Assembly (NCBI GenBank): GCA_900544425.1
Contig: UQUX01000035.1
Span: 1-15,655, forward strand
Direction of reading: 5' to 3'
Source of the DNA: an uncultured Collinsella sp.
GTDB lineage: Bacteria; Actinomycetota; Coriobacteriia; Coriobacteriales; Coriobacteriaceae
DNA length: 15,655 bases
Of this stretch, positions 1 through 6,425 are shown one piece after another. The position numbers and the translations under genes were made by a program. A model generated the notes under the pieces. That model had not been told where the DNA came from. It ran no database searches and was given only the letters and a program-made list of their open reading frames with translations. Within the stretch, counting starts at the first letter, position 1. Each line of letters opens with the position of its first letter.

Positions 1-148
1 CAAGGCCGATGGTCACGCACTCCTCGCCCTTCCACTCAAAACGGTAGATGGCGGTGTTGTACACCTTGTCCTTTTTGGGCTTGCCCGTGGACAGACGCTC
101 GGCAATCTGACGCGCGGCGTCGTTTTTCTCGGCGATGATGAGCTTCAA
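1..148 (-). CDS. topA: Type IA DNA topoisomerase (archaeal-like), N-terminal fragment
   Basis: Only the first 49 residues are in the window; the gene continues past the left edge. The protein begins MKLIIAEKNDAARQIAERLS, which is the first strand and helix of a Toprim domain; Glu7 in the IIAEK motif matches the catalytic Toprim glutamate. Toprim-first type IA topoisomerases relax negatively supercoiled DNA through a tyrosine-linked single-strand break. The LIIAEKxxAAxxIA wording and the following KVYNTAIYRFEWKGEECVTIG stretch remind me more of archaeal topoisomerase I than of the E. coli type, but the remainder is unseen. The start is TTG at 146-148, chosen because AGGAG sits 6 bases upstream and no ATG or GTG fits. 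It follows hypB by about 54 bases on the same strand and could be co-transcribed with it. A DnaG-like or other Toprim protein is the main alternative. Confidence 0.65.
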   Translation of the reverse strand, partial: MKLIIAEKNDAARQIAERLSTGKPKKDKVYNTAIYRFEWKGEECVTIGL

Positions 149-202
149 AAGAGGCTCCTATCTCGTATCTCTGCGGCTACGCCCGCCCGTATGGCGGCCG
201 AC

Positions 203-886
203 TTACGCCCTTGCTTGCTCAATCTGCCCGATGAGCCAATCGCACCAGGCATCCATGCCCTCGCCCTTGCGCGCGCTCACGGCAAACCGCGGCGCCTGCG
301 GATTGAGGTCATCGAGTGTCTTAGTATACCTATCCATGTCAAAATCGAAAGCCGGGGCCACGTCGACCTTATTGAGCAGCTGCGCGCCGGCGTGCTGGAA
401 GATGCCCGGGTACTTGATGGGCTTGTCGTCGCCCTCGGGCACCGAGAGAATCATGATGGACAGGTTCTCACCCAGGTCAAAGTCGACCGGGCAGACCAAG
501 TTGCCCACGTTTTCGATAAAGATGACGTCGATGTTCTCCAGACCGACGGCCTGGTCGAACGCGTCAACGGCCTCCATGATCATGTTGCCCTCGAGGTGGC
601 ACAGGCCACCCGTGTTGATCTGGATGGCGGGCATGCCGGCTTCCTTCATGGTGATGGCGTCGACATCCGAGGCAATATCGCCCTCGATGACGGCACAGCG
701 CAGGCCAGCCTTGTCGCGCAGGCGCTCGTTGGTGCCCAGGATCGTGGTGGTCTTGCCCGAACCGGGGCTCGACAGTACATTGATCACATAGGTGTTTGTC
801 TCTTTAAATCGCTGTCGCAGCTGATCTGCCAGGCGCTCGTTGCGCGACAGAATCGGCGACGCGATATCAATCGTTTTCTCAGCCAT
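203..886 (-). CDS. hypB: Hydrogenase nickel incorporation GTPase HypB
   Basis: HypB is the SIMIBI-class GTPase that, with HypA, delivers Ni(II) to the large subunit of [NiFe] hydrogenase in the cytoplasm. Visible motifs in the 227-residue protein: P-loop SSPGSGKT (39-46), EGDIASD (68-74), metal-site NTGGLCHLEG (91-100; Cys96 and His97), ENVGNLVCP (125-133; Cys132, the third likely ligand) and the guanine-specificity motif NKVD (172-175). There is no N-terminal CxxCGC motif and no His-rich stretch, so this is a short form without the extra nickel-storage segment. The ATG at 886 is preferred over the GTG at 895 because AAGGAG lies 8 bases before the ATG and overlaps the GTG. It is the second hyp gene after hypA (55-base gap). 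No hydrogenase structural gene is in the window. Confidence 0.95.
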   Translation of the reverse strand: MAEKTIDIASPILSRNERLADQLRQRFKETNTYVINVLSSPGSGKTTTILGTNERLRDKAGLRCAVIEGDIASDVDAITMKEAGMPAIQINTGGLCHLEGNMIMEAVDAFDQAVGLENIDVIFIENVGNLVCPVDFDLGENLSIMILSVPEGDDKPIKYPGIFQHAGAQLLNKVDVAPAFDFDMDRYTKTLDDLNPQAPRFAVSARKGEGMDAWCDWLIGQIEQARA

Positions 887-941
887 ACTCGGCACTCCTT
901 ACTTTGGCCCCTTTATACCCCATCACCAGATGGCTAGCGGG

Positions 942-1298
942 CTAATCGTCGGGGGTTTCGATTTCGATACTTGCGATGTCGAGCTCGCGGCCGTGCAGCA
1001 GACGCACGTTGGCGCCGCCACATTGGGGACAGCGGCAATGGAAGCGATCGTGCTCAAAGACCTCCCCGCAGTCCAGACACTCGCTTTGTGGATGGACTTC
1101 CTCCACGGCAAGCTCGCAGCCTCGCGTGAGCGGGTCCTCATCGCGAAATGTCTCCCACGCAAAGTCGAGCGCCTCGCGCACAACTTCGGTCATATCCCCG
1201 ATACGCAGCGTTACCAAAACGGCGCGCGAGGCCCCCGCCCCACGCGCCGCGCGAATCACTGTATCGAGTATGCCGTTGACAATGCCAACCTCGTGCAT
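942..1298 (-). CDS. hypA: Hydrogenase maturation nickel metallochaperone HypA
   Basis: This 118-residue protein has the usual HypA length and layout. It starts MHE, the N-terminal nickel-binding motif in which His2 coordinates Ni. A zinc-ribbon follows with Cys74-x-x-Cys77 and Cys90-x-x-Cys93; an additional Cys88 lies two residues before the second pair. In the family, HypA hands nickel to HypB and the hydrogenase large-subunit precursor. The start has GAGGAG 9 bases upstream, and that site overlaps the last codons and stop of tatC, which ends only 6 bases before hypA. The two genes are therefore very likely co-transcribed and possibly translationally coupled. Confidence is high because both metal sites and the HypB partner gene are present. 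Confidence 0.95.
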   Translation of the reverse strand: MHEVGIVNGILDTVIRAARGAGASRAVLVTLRIGDMTEVVREALDFAWETFRDEDPLTRGCELAVEEVHPQSECLDCGEVFEHDRFHCRCPQCGGANVRLLHGRELDIASIEIETPDD

Positions 1299-1304
1299 AC
1301 CGAT

Positions 1305-2096
1305 TTACTCCTCGTCGTCCTCATCGTCCGAGAACAGGTCCAGACGGCTCACAAACAGGCCCTCCTTGCCCTCGCGCGCGGTAATGACCACGCGGGCGAT
1401 GGCGAGCGAGATCTCGTAGAGCGAGAGCAGGGCGCCGTACATGAGGCCCAGCGTAACGGGCGAGCCGTCGGGCGTAATCACAGCCGAGCCCACAAGCAGG
1501 CCCACGTACACGTAGCGCCAGGCGCCGCGGAAGGCCGCGTAGGACACGATGTGGAAGACGGACAGGTAGAAGATGATGAGCGGCAGCTCAAACGCCACGC
1601 CAAAGCCGATCATAAAGAGCAGCTCCATGTTGACGTAGTTCTCCAGGTCGGGCAGCGCCGTGGCGACGGCCGAGGTCTCGCCGATAAGCCACTCAAAGCC
1701 CGCCGGGATGATGATGAAGTAGCAAAAGATTGCGCCCAGGAAGAACAGCACCGTCGAGGCGAGCACCGTAGGCACGACCCACTTGCGCTCGTTGGGACGC
1801 AGTGCCGGCAGGAAAAATGCCAGAATCTGCCAGATGATCATGGGCGTGCACATGACCACGGCCATCTTGATGGCCAGCGAGAAGCGCAGGCCAAAGCCGC
1901 CGAGCGTAGTAGTGATGTAGAACTTACCGTCCGGCACAAAAGAGCGGATGGGGTCTTCCAAGATGTCGAGCACCACAGGCGTGGCGAAATACAGCACGAT
2001 AGCGGCGGCAAACACCGACACGACCACGATGGTCAGGCGGCGACGAAGCTCTCCCAGGTGATCGAAGAGCGGCATTCGCGCAGGTCCGATAGGCAT
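1305..2096 (-). CDS. tatC: Twin-arginine translocase subunit TatC
   Basis: TatC is the six-helix membrane receptor that binds twin-arginine signal peptides and exports folded proteins. The 263-residue sequence has the hallmarks in order: N-terminal DHLGELRRRL (about 12-21), the first-periplasmic-loop and second cytoplasmic loop motif FFLPALRPNERK (which includes the conserved Glu of the signal-peptide site), FELPLIIFYLSVF, and ITPDGSPVTLGLMYGALLSLYEIS. Six hydrophobic stretches can be read. It ends in a very acidic tail (DDEDDEE). The ATG overlaps the tatA stop by one base (TAATG), indicating translational coupling. Downstream it runs straight into hypA. Precursors of membrane-bound hydrogenases are classic Tat cargo, so the linkage to hyp genes makes functional sense; that link is an inference. 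Confidence 0.96.
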   Translation of the reverse strand: MPIGPARMPLFDHLGELRRRLTIVVVSVFAAAIVLYFATPVVLDILEDPIRSFVPDGKFYITTTLGGFGLRFSLAIKMAVVMCTPMIIWQILAFFLPALRPNERKWVVPTVLASTVLFFLGAIFCYFIIIPAGFEWLIGETSAVATALPDLENYVNMELLFMIGFGVAFELPLIIFYLSVFHIVSYAAFRGAWRYVYVGLLVGSAVITPDGSPVTLGLMYGALLSLYEISLAIARVVITAREGKEGLFVSRLDLFSDDEDDEE

Positions 2097-2683
2097 TACT
2101 CATCGCCTCCCTTAGGGGCATCGACGGCAACGGCGTCGTCCTCGGCCTCGAGCTCGCGAGCGAGCTGGTCGACGACGGCCTTGCGCTTGCGGGGACGACG
2201 GGCGTAGAGGTCAGCCGTCGTGGGCTCTGCCGGCTCGGGCTCGGGCTCCGGCTCTGCAGCAGGCTCGGGCTCGACGACAGGCTCGACGGCAGCGGCAGGC
2301 TCGGCACCCTCGGCCTCGGCCTCATCAGCAGCGCCTTCGCCCTCGGTGGCACCCTCGCTCGCAGCCTTCTCGGCGGCAAGGCGGGCACGGCGCTCGGCAA
2401 AAGTCTCCTTCTTTGCGGGCGCAGCCGTCTCGACGGCACCCTCGTCCGCATCGGAATCGTCATCGACGGCAGCCTTCTTGGGCTTGACCGGGGCCGACGC
2501 GGCCTCGCTCACCGGATCGATAATCTCGGACTGAACAACGGCCGTCATCTTTTCCTGCGTCTCGCGGAACTGACGGATGGCACGGCCGATTGTGCGGCCC
2601 ATCTGCGGGAGCTTATCCGGGCCAAACAGCAAAAAGCCGAAGACCACGATGATCGCGAGCTCACCCTCTCCAATACCAAACAC
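2096..2683 (-). CDS. tatA: Sec-independent translocase TatA/TatB-like protein with long acidic tail
   Basis: The protein opens MFGIGEGELAIIVVFGFLLFGPDKLPQMGR: a short N-terminal transmembrane helix (about 6-20), the FGPDKLP hinge (20-26) and an amphipathic helix (about 27-46), the signature of TatA/TatB. I place the start at GTG 2683, because GGAGG lies 5 bases upstream and this gives the canonical MFGIG beginning. At 195 residues it is much longer than ordinary TatA (60-90) and nearer to TatB; the remainder is a low-complexity Ala/Glu/Pro/Lys region with a (EP)n run (about residues 133-153). Whether it acts as TatA, TatB or a bifunctional form cannot be told from sequence alone. No second tatA/B gene is in the window. 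It is translationally coupled to tatC. Confidence 0.9.
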   Translation of the reverse strand: MFGIGEGELAIIVVFGFLLFGPDKLPQMGRTIGRAIRQFRETQEKMTAVVQSEIIDPVSEAASAPVKPKKAAVDDDSDADEGAVETAAPAKKETFAERRARLAAEKAASEGATEGEGAADEAEAEGAEPAAAVEPVVEPEPAAEPEPEPEPAEPTTADLYARRPRKRKAVVDQLARELEAEDDAVAVDAPKGGDE

Positions 2684-2758
2684 ACATACCTCCAAGGCTC
2701 GATGTGAGTCGAGCCCGCACCGCGCCATTCGGCCGGAACTCGTCTATTCATTCGGTCA

Positions 2759-2764
2759 AGTATA
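2759..2764 (-). promoter_or_regulatory. Candidate -10 element for the tatA-tatC-hypA-hypB operon
   Basis: On the minus strand this reads TATACT in the context GCTATACTTG, 76 bases before the tatA start. The same TATACTT word occurs upstream of the aminotransferase and of the GntR gene, each in the right orientation. No good -35 is seen; the -35 region is taken up by the inverted repeat at 2765-2792. Confidence 0.35.
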
Positions 2765-2792
2765 GCGCCCGGACGCCAAAACGTCCGAGCGC
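2765..2792. repeat. Inverted repeat (11-bp arms) between STAS gene and tatA
   Basis: The arms GCGCCCGGACG (2765-2775) and CGTCCGAGCGC (2782-2792) pair over 11 bases with one G-U wobble around a 6-base loop. There is no U-tract on either strand, so a classical intrinsic terminator is unlikely. It lies after the STAS gene and directly upstream of the candidate tatA -10, so it may be an operator or a partial terminator for the upstream transcript. Confidence 0.55.
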
Positions 2793-2836
2793 ATCACAAA
2801 CATATGCCAAACGGCACGCCCTTTTGGGGGCAAAGA

Positions 2837-3151
2837 TTATGCAGCGGTGATCGAAATCTCCTGGTCGACACCCAACAGCTGAACCACGCGCATCACCGGG
2901 GGCTGCACATTGGTGCAGCTAAAGCGCTTGCCGTGGTCGACCGCGTGGTGCGCGGCGCCCACGAGCACGCCAATGCCCGTCGAATCGATGTAGCTCACCT
3001 GGGCAAAATCGAGCTCAACGGCCTCAGTGGGCTGCTCGAGCGCCAGGTCGATGGCATTGCGCAGGCTATCGGCGTTCGAGATATCGATCTCGCCGGTTAC
3101 CTTAATGGTGTAGAGCTCTGGCGTGGGGTTGGTGGAAATACCCAAATCCAT
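2837..3151 (-). CDS. STAS-domain anti-sigma factor antagonist (RsbV/SpoIIAA-like)
   Basis: This 104-residue single-domain protein matches the STAS fold of SpoIIAA/RsbV. It has the N-terminal strand KVTGEIDISNADSLRNAI (17-34) and the phosphorylation-loop motif SYIDSTGIGVLVGA (53-66), in which Ser57 corresponds to the residue phosphorylated in RsbV by its anti-sigma kinase. Family members in the unphosphorylated state bind the anti-sigma factor and free the sigma factor. No anti-sigma kinase, PP2C phosphatase or sigma factor is nearby, so the partner is unknown. The ATG has AAAGGAG 7 bases upstream. It lies 51 bases downstream of the aminotransferase gene on the same strand and could share its transcript. 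Confidence in the fold is high; the regulon is not inferable. Confidence 0.88.
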   Translation of the reverse strand: MDLGISTNPTPELYTIKVTGEIDISNADSLRNAIDLALEQPTEAVELDFAQVSYIDSTGIGVLVGAAHHAVDHGKRFSCTNVQPPVMRVVQLLGVDQEISITAA

Positions 3152-3202
3152 GTATACGCTCCTTTACGTATCGAAAGTGCGGATAGTACGGGAAGCCGCG
3201 CG

Positions 3203-4507
3203 TTAGGCGCGCTCGGCACGCGCAAGCTCGGCAGCGACGAGCTTCACAGCCAGCACCAGCACATCGAGCGCGGCCTCCAGGTCCTCGACCGTGGGATAGC
3301 TCGGCGCGATGCGGATGTTAGTGTCGCGCGGGTCCTTGCCATAGGGCCAGGTAGCACCGGCCGGCGTGAGCTTGACGCCCAGGTCGGCGCAAAGCGCGGC
3401 GACCTTCTGGGCCGAGCCCTCGGGACCATCGAAGCTTACAAAGTAGCCGCCGCGGGGGTGCGTCCAAGTGGCGCAGCCCGTGTCGCCCAAGCCCTCGGTG
3501 AGCTTGCGCTCGACGGCCTCAAAGCGCGGGCGCAGGAACTCGGCATGCTTTTTCATGTGCTCCTTGACCGCCTCGATGGTAGGAAGGAAGCGCACGTGAC
3601 GCAGCTGGTTGAGCTTGTCGGCGCTGATGAGGCCGGCCTTCAGGCGCTTAGAGAACTCGGCGATGACCGCGGGGCTCGCACCGATAAAGCCGATGCCGGC
3701 GCCCGGGAAGGTGATCTTGGACGTCGAGGCAAAGGCCACCACGCGGTCCTCAGTGCCCGCCGCGCGAGCGAGGTCAAAGATGTTTGTGAGCTCGTCGGTC
3801 TCGTCGTACAGGTCGTGCACGCAGTAGGCGTTGTCCCAGAAGATACGGAAATCGGGCGCGGCTGTGGGCATCTCGACCAGGCGGCGCACGGTATCCTCGC
3901 TAAAGGTGATGCCCGTGGGGTTGGAATACTTGGGCACGCACCAGATACCCTTGATGGAATCGTCGGCGGCAACGAGGCGCTCGATCTCGTCCATGTCGGG
4001 GCCGTTGTCAGTCATCGCGACGGGGACGTTCTCGATGCCCAAGTCGGCGGTGATACCAAAGTGGCGATCGTAGCCGGGAACGGGGCACAGGAACTTGACC
4101 TTCTTGCCGTCGTGCGCGGCCTCGTAGGCGTCCCAGGGCTCGCTGCCGCACGAGCCGCAACGCCAGAACATGCCGGCGATGTCATGCTCGATCAGCAGGC
4201 TCGACGAACCCAGCACGAGCGTCTGCTCGGCGGGGCAGCCCAGGAACTCCCCTGCCAACTTGCGTGCCGAAGGAATACCCTCGAAGCAGCCGTAGTTGGA
4301 ACAATCGACGTTGCCATCGTGCAGATCGGCGTCGGCATTGAGGATATCGAGCATGGGGCGCGAGATGTCCACCTGGGAGGGCGACGGCTTGCCGCGAGCC
4401 ATATCGAGCGCCAGGCCCTTGGCCTTGACCTCGGCGACCTCGGCTTTGAGCGCCTCGATGGCGGCATCGAGTTCGGTGGTTTCCATCTTCTGGTAGATCG
4501 TCTGCAT
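3203..4507 (-). CDS. PLP-dependent aminotransferase, MocR/AspT (class Ic) type
   Basis: The 434-residue protein is a fold-type I aminotransferase. PLP-site residues are visible: PKYSNPTG (192-199; Asn196), FWDNAYCVHDLY (223-234; Asp225 and Tyr228), STSKITFPGAGIGF (261-274; Schiff-base Lys264) and NIRIAPSYP (397-405; Arg399, the substrate carboxylate-binding arginine). The pattern, including FLCPVPGYDRHF and the GAGIGF end of the lysine motif, fits the aspartate aminotransferase family described from Corynebacterium glutamicum AspT (Pfam Aminotran_MocR) rather than classical AspC; there is no GntR-type DNA-binding domain in front. The likely reaction is aspartate plus 2-oxoglutarate to oxaloacetate plus glutamate, but substrate is inferred. 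The ATG at 4507 has AAAGG about 9 bases upstream. It is divergent from the 84-residue gene. Confidence 0.88.
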   Translation of the reverse strand: MQTIYQKMETTELDAAIEALKAEVAEVKAKGLALDMARGKPSPSQVDISRPMLDILNADADLHDGNVDCSNYGCFEGIPSARKLAGEFLGCPAEQTLVLGSSSLLIEHDIAGMFWRCGSCGSEPWDAYEAAHDGKKVKFLCPVPGYDRHFGITADLGIENVPVAMTDNGPDMDEIERLVAADDSIKGIWCVPKYSNPTGITFSEDTVRRLVEMPTAAPDFRIFWDNAYCVHDLYDETDELTNIFDLARAAGTEDRVVAFASTSKITFPGAGIGFIGASPAVIAEFSKRLKAGLISADKLNQLRHVRFLPTIEAVKEHMKKHAEFLRPRFEAVERKLTEGLGDTGCATWTHPRGGYFVSFDGPEGSAQKVAALCADLGVKLTPAGATWPYGKDPRDTNIRIAPSYPTVEDLEAALDVLVLAVKLVAAELARAERA

Positions 4508-4544
4508 GGGGTGCGACCTTTCGCGAAGCGGTACGTTGCAGTTC

Positions 4545-4558
4545 GTCTAAGTATAGAC
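4545..4558. promoter_or_regulatory. Palindrome containing a candidate -10 for the aminotransferase gene
   Basis: GTCTA-AGTA-TAGAC is a perfect 5-bp inverted repeat. Its minus strand contains TATACT (4550-4555), 42 bases before the aminotransferase start. It lies in the divergent spacer between that gene and the plus-strand 84-residue gene, so it could be both a -10 box and an operator. No convincing -35 was found. Confidence 0.35.
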
Positions 4559-4656
4559 CGCCACCGCCGCAACGTTATGAAGCCGTGATAGATTAAGTCC
4601 ATCGCAATAAATACGAATCGCCGCGCATGCCGGCGTGGGGCTCCCAAGGAGGCACT

Positions 4657-4911
4657 ATGGAGTACGGATCGTTCCAGGCCGAGGAATTCGGCGACCTGCA
4701 GCGCCTGGTCGACGGACTGTTTTACGACCGCCACGCCATCGACCGCTTGGATCTGATCGTACAGGCCGAAATCTTGGACCTGGCACCCGACCTTATGGAA
4801 ATCGTCAATTTGCTACCGCCCGGCTATTACGACCGCCAGTCACTTTGCGACCAGCTCAACTCGGCCCTTGCCGCCCACGGCTGGGGCGCCGTCTACGGCA
4901 CCGTGGAATAA
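4657..4911 (+). CDS. Small conserved-looking protein of unknown function (84 residues)
   Basis: I do not recognise this protein with certainty. The start is ATG 4657, with AAGGAGG ending 4 bases upstream; an in-frame ATG at 4627 lacks such a site. The sequence is acidic and mostly helical in appearance, with no signal peptide or membrane segment: MEYGSFQAEEFGDLQRLV, then a run rich in Asp/Ile/Leu, then LLPPGYYDRQSLCDQLNSAL and a C-terminal WGAVYGTVE. The LPP-Y-(8)-L spacing faintly resembles the DUF2795 type of small helical protein, but this is only an impression. It stands alone on the plus strand, divergent from the aminotransferase, and ends just before an inverted-repeat element and a bidirectional terminator. 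The clean ribosome binding site and terminator argue that it is a real gene. Confidence 0.75.
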   Translation: MEYGSFQAEEFGDLQRLVDGLFYDRHAIDRLDLIVQAEILDLAPDLMEIVNLLPPGYYDRQSLCDQLNSALAAHGWGAVYGTVE

Positions 4912-4914
4912 ACC

Positions 4915-4943
4915 TAGTCATTTAAGAACGTCCCCAATGACTA
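4915..4943. repeat. Intergenic inverted-repeat element 1
   Basis: Perfect 8-bp arms TAGTCATT (4915-4922) and AATGACTA (4936-4943) flank a 13-base loop. On the minus strand the loop reads GGGGACGTTCTTA. It begins 3 bases after the stop of the 84-residue gene and abuts the terminator. The loop resembles those of the elements at 7683-7713 and 8723-8763. Confidence 0.7.
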
Positions 4944-4980
4944 AAACGCCGCTTGTGATGGTGTTCACAGGCGGCGTTTT
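4943..4980. terminator. Bidirectional intrinsic terminator between the 84-residue gene and nhaA
   Basis: AAAACGCCGC (4943-4952) pairs with GCGGCGTTTT (4971-4980), and the stem continues inward through TTGTGA/TCACAG with one wobble, giving about 16 bp and a 6-base loop. Both strands end the stem in TTTT, as expected between convergent genes. Confidence 0.85.
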
Positions 4981-4997
4981 CAAACTTGTATGTGCTT

Positions 4998-6356
4998 TTA
5001 CTTGTCCTTGGGCGCGAGGTGCTTGCAGACCACGCTCATGTAGATCATGCCAAGCACGGCTGCGGTGACCGAACCGGCAAGAATGGCGGCCTTGGCTGCA
5101 AGAACCTCAAACTGGGCCGTCGGGAAGGCAAGGCCGCTGATGAGAATCGACATGGTAAAGCCGATACCGCCCAGAATGCCCACACCGGCGATCATATGCC
5201 AGTTGACGTTGTGCGGCAGCTCGCAAGCCTTAAGCTTGACTAGGGCAAACGTCATGCCAAAGATGCCGATCGGCTTGCCCAGCAGCATGCCAAAGTACAC
5301 GCCGAGCGTCACCGGATCGGTGAGCAGCGTGCTCATGTCCACGCCCACCAGGCGAACCTGTGCGTTCACGAACGCAAAGATCGGCAGGATCACAAAGTTG
5401 ACCGGCGTGGAGATCAGACGCTCCATGCGGATAAGCGGCGGGGTCACGCGGTGCATGACGCGCTCGACCTTGGTTGTCGAGACGGTAAAGTCATGCTGGC
5501 CCAGGATGTGCGCCTCGTCATCGTAACGGTCGTCGAGCAACGGCAGGCACTCGCCCAGCCAATCGGTAAGGCTATCGAGCTTAACGCCGCACTTGGCCGG
5601 AATGGTGAAGGCCAGGATGACGCCGGCAAGCGTAGCGTGCACGCCGCTCTTGAACATGCAGAACCACAGCAGCAGGCCCAGCACCGAGTACGGGGCAAGG
5701 CGGTAATGCTGCGTCTTGTTGAGCCACACGAGCGCGCAGGTCACAAGTGCGGCGGCGCCCAACCAAAACGGATTGGGGCTCTGACCGTAAAAAATGGCGA
5801 TGGCGGCGATGGAGATGAGGTCGTCGGCAATAGCGAGCGTCGAGAAGAACACGCGCACGCCGTTGGGAACGCGATTGCCCAAAAGCGACAGCACGCCCAG
5901 CGCAAAGGCAATATCGGTTGCCATGGGGATGGCCCAACCGTTGCGGGCACCGGCATGGTTAAAGATCAGGTAGATGCAGGCGGGAACGACGACGCCGCCC
6001 ACGGCCGCCAGCATGGGAAGCATGGCCTGACGCGGATTCTTGAGCTCGCCGACCGTCATCTCGTACTTAAGCTCAATGCCCACCAACAAAAAGAAAATCG
6101 CCATGAGGAAGTCGTTGACGAAAAGCTCAACGGTGAGACCGGCCGTAAGGTTGCCCAGACCCACATACAGCGGGGTCTCCAAAAAGTGATGGATGGCCTC
6201 GTAGGCATCGGTGTTGGCGCAGATAACGGCGGCGATAGCGGCGAAGACCATGACGGCGGCGGAAATCGTGCCGTTCTCGGCGATGCGCTCCCAAATGTCG
6301 TGACGTTCAAAGCGCTTGCGCTCACGAACGTTGAACAGCTGCTCAGTTGCTGCCAT
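4998..6356 (-). CDS. nhaA: Na+/H+ antiporter NhaA
   Basis: NhaA exchanges internal Na+ for external H+ across the cytoplasmic membrane for sodium and pH homeostasis. The 452-residue protein is highly hydrophobic with the family motifs in order: AIFFLLVGIELKYE (86-99), MATDIAFALGVLSLLG (145-160; Asp148 corresponds to E. coli Asp133), STLAIADDLISIAAIAIFY (172-190; Asp178-Asp179 are the paired ion-binding aspartates), PIFAFVNAQV and LLGKPIGIF. It is longer than E. coli NhaA (388), mainly through a polar N-terminus (about 25 residues) and an enlarged central loop rich in charged residues (about 266-310). The ATG at 6356 has AAAGGAG 6-7 bases upstream. Upstream are a 16-base palindrome and a terminator-like hairpin that suggest leader control. 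Confidence 0.95.
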   Translation of the reverse strand: MAATEQLFNVRERKRFERHDIWERIAENGTISAAVMVFAAIAAVICANTDAYEAIHHFLETPLYVGLGNLTAGLTVELFVNDFLMAIFFLLVGIELKYEMTVGELKNPRQAMLPMLAAVGGVVVPACIYLIFNHAGARNGWAIPMATDIAFALGVLSLLGNRVPNGVRVFFSTLAIADDLISIAAIAIFYGQSPNPFWLGAAALVTCALVWLNKTQHYRLAPYSVLGLLLWFCMFKSGVHATLAGVILAFTIPAKCGVKLDSLTDWLGECLPLLDDRYDDEAHILGQHDFTVSTTKVERVMHRVTPPLIRMERLISTPVNFVILPIFAFVNAQVRLVGVDMSTLLTDPVTLGVYFGMLLGKPIGIFGMTFALVKLKACELPHNVNWHMIAGVGILGGIGFTMSILISGLAFPTAQFEVLAAKAAILAGSVTAAVLGMIYMSVVCKHLAPKDK

Positions 6357-6370
6357 GGGCGGCTCCTTTC

Positions 6371-6386
6371 ACGGGAAAGTTCCCGT
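6371..6386. promoter_or_regulatory. Palindrome directly upstream of the nhaA ribosome binding site
   Basis: ACGGGAA-AG-TTCCCGT is a perfect 7-bp inverted repeat. It ends 3-4 bases before the nhaA Shine-Dalgarno sequence (about 6362-6368) and begins 3 bases after the U-tract of the upstream hairpin. It could be an operator or an RNA hairpin that influences ribosome access. Confidence 0.5.
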
Positions 6387-6389
6387 CTT

Positions 6390-6425
6390 AAAAAAGCACG
6401 GCCCGCCCAAGTGGCGGCGCCGCGC
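6390..6425 (-). terminator. Terminator-like hairpin in the nhaA leader (possible attenuator)
   Basis: On the minus strand GCGCGGC, one bulged base, CCGCC, a 5-base loop, GGCGG and GCCGTGC form a 12-bp stem with one G-U pair, followed at once by TTTTTT (6395-6390). Only about 22 bases separate the U-tract from the nhaA ribosome binding site, and the ppaC transcript already has its own terminator at 6565-6603. The hairpin is therefore better placed to attenuate nhaA than to end ppaC. Confidence 0.75.

Noticed and set aside
884..895. GTG start for HypB giving three extra residues
   Set aside because: The GTG overlaps the Shine-Dalgarno sequence; the ATG 9 bases downstream has proper spacing.
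840..2207. A 455-codon open frame on the plus strand opposite hypA and tatC
   Set aside because: His/Gln/Arg-rich shadow product with no known motif; the minus-strand genes are certain.
2804..4588. A 594-codon open frame on the plus strand opposite the aminotransferase and STAS genes
   Set aside because: It is antisense to two well-supported genes, has no family resemblance or ribosome binding site, and is explained by GC-rich codon bias leaving the opposite frame open.
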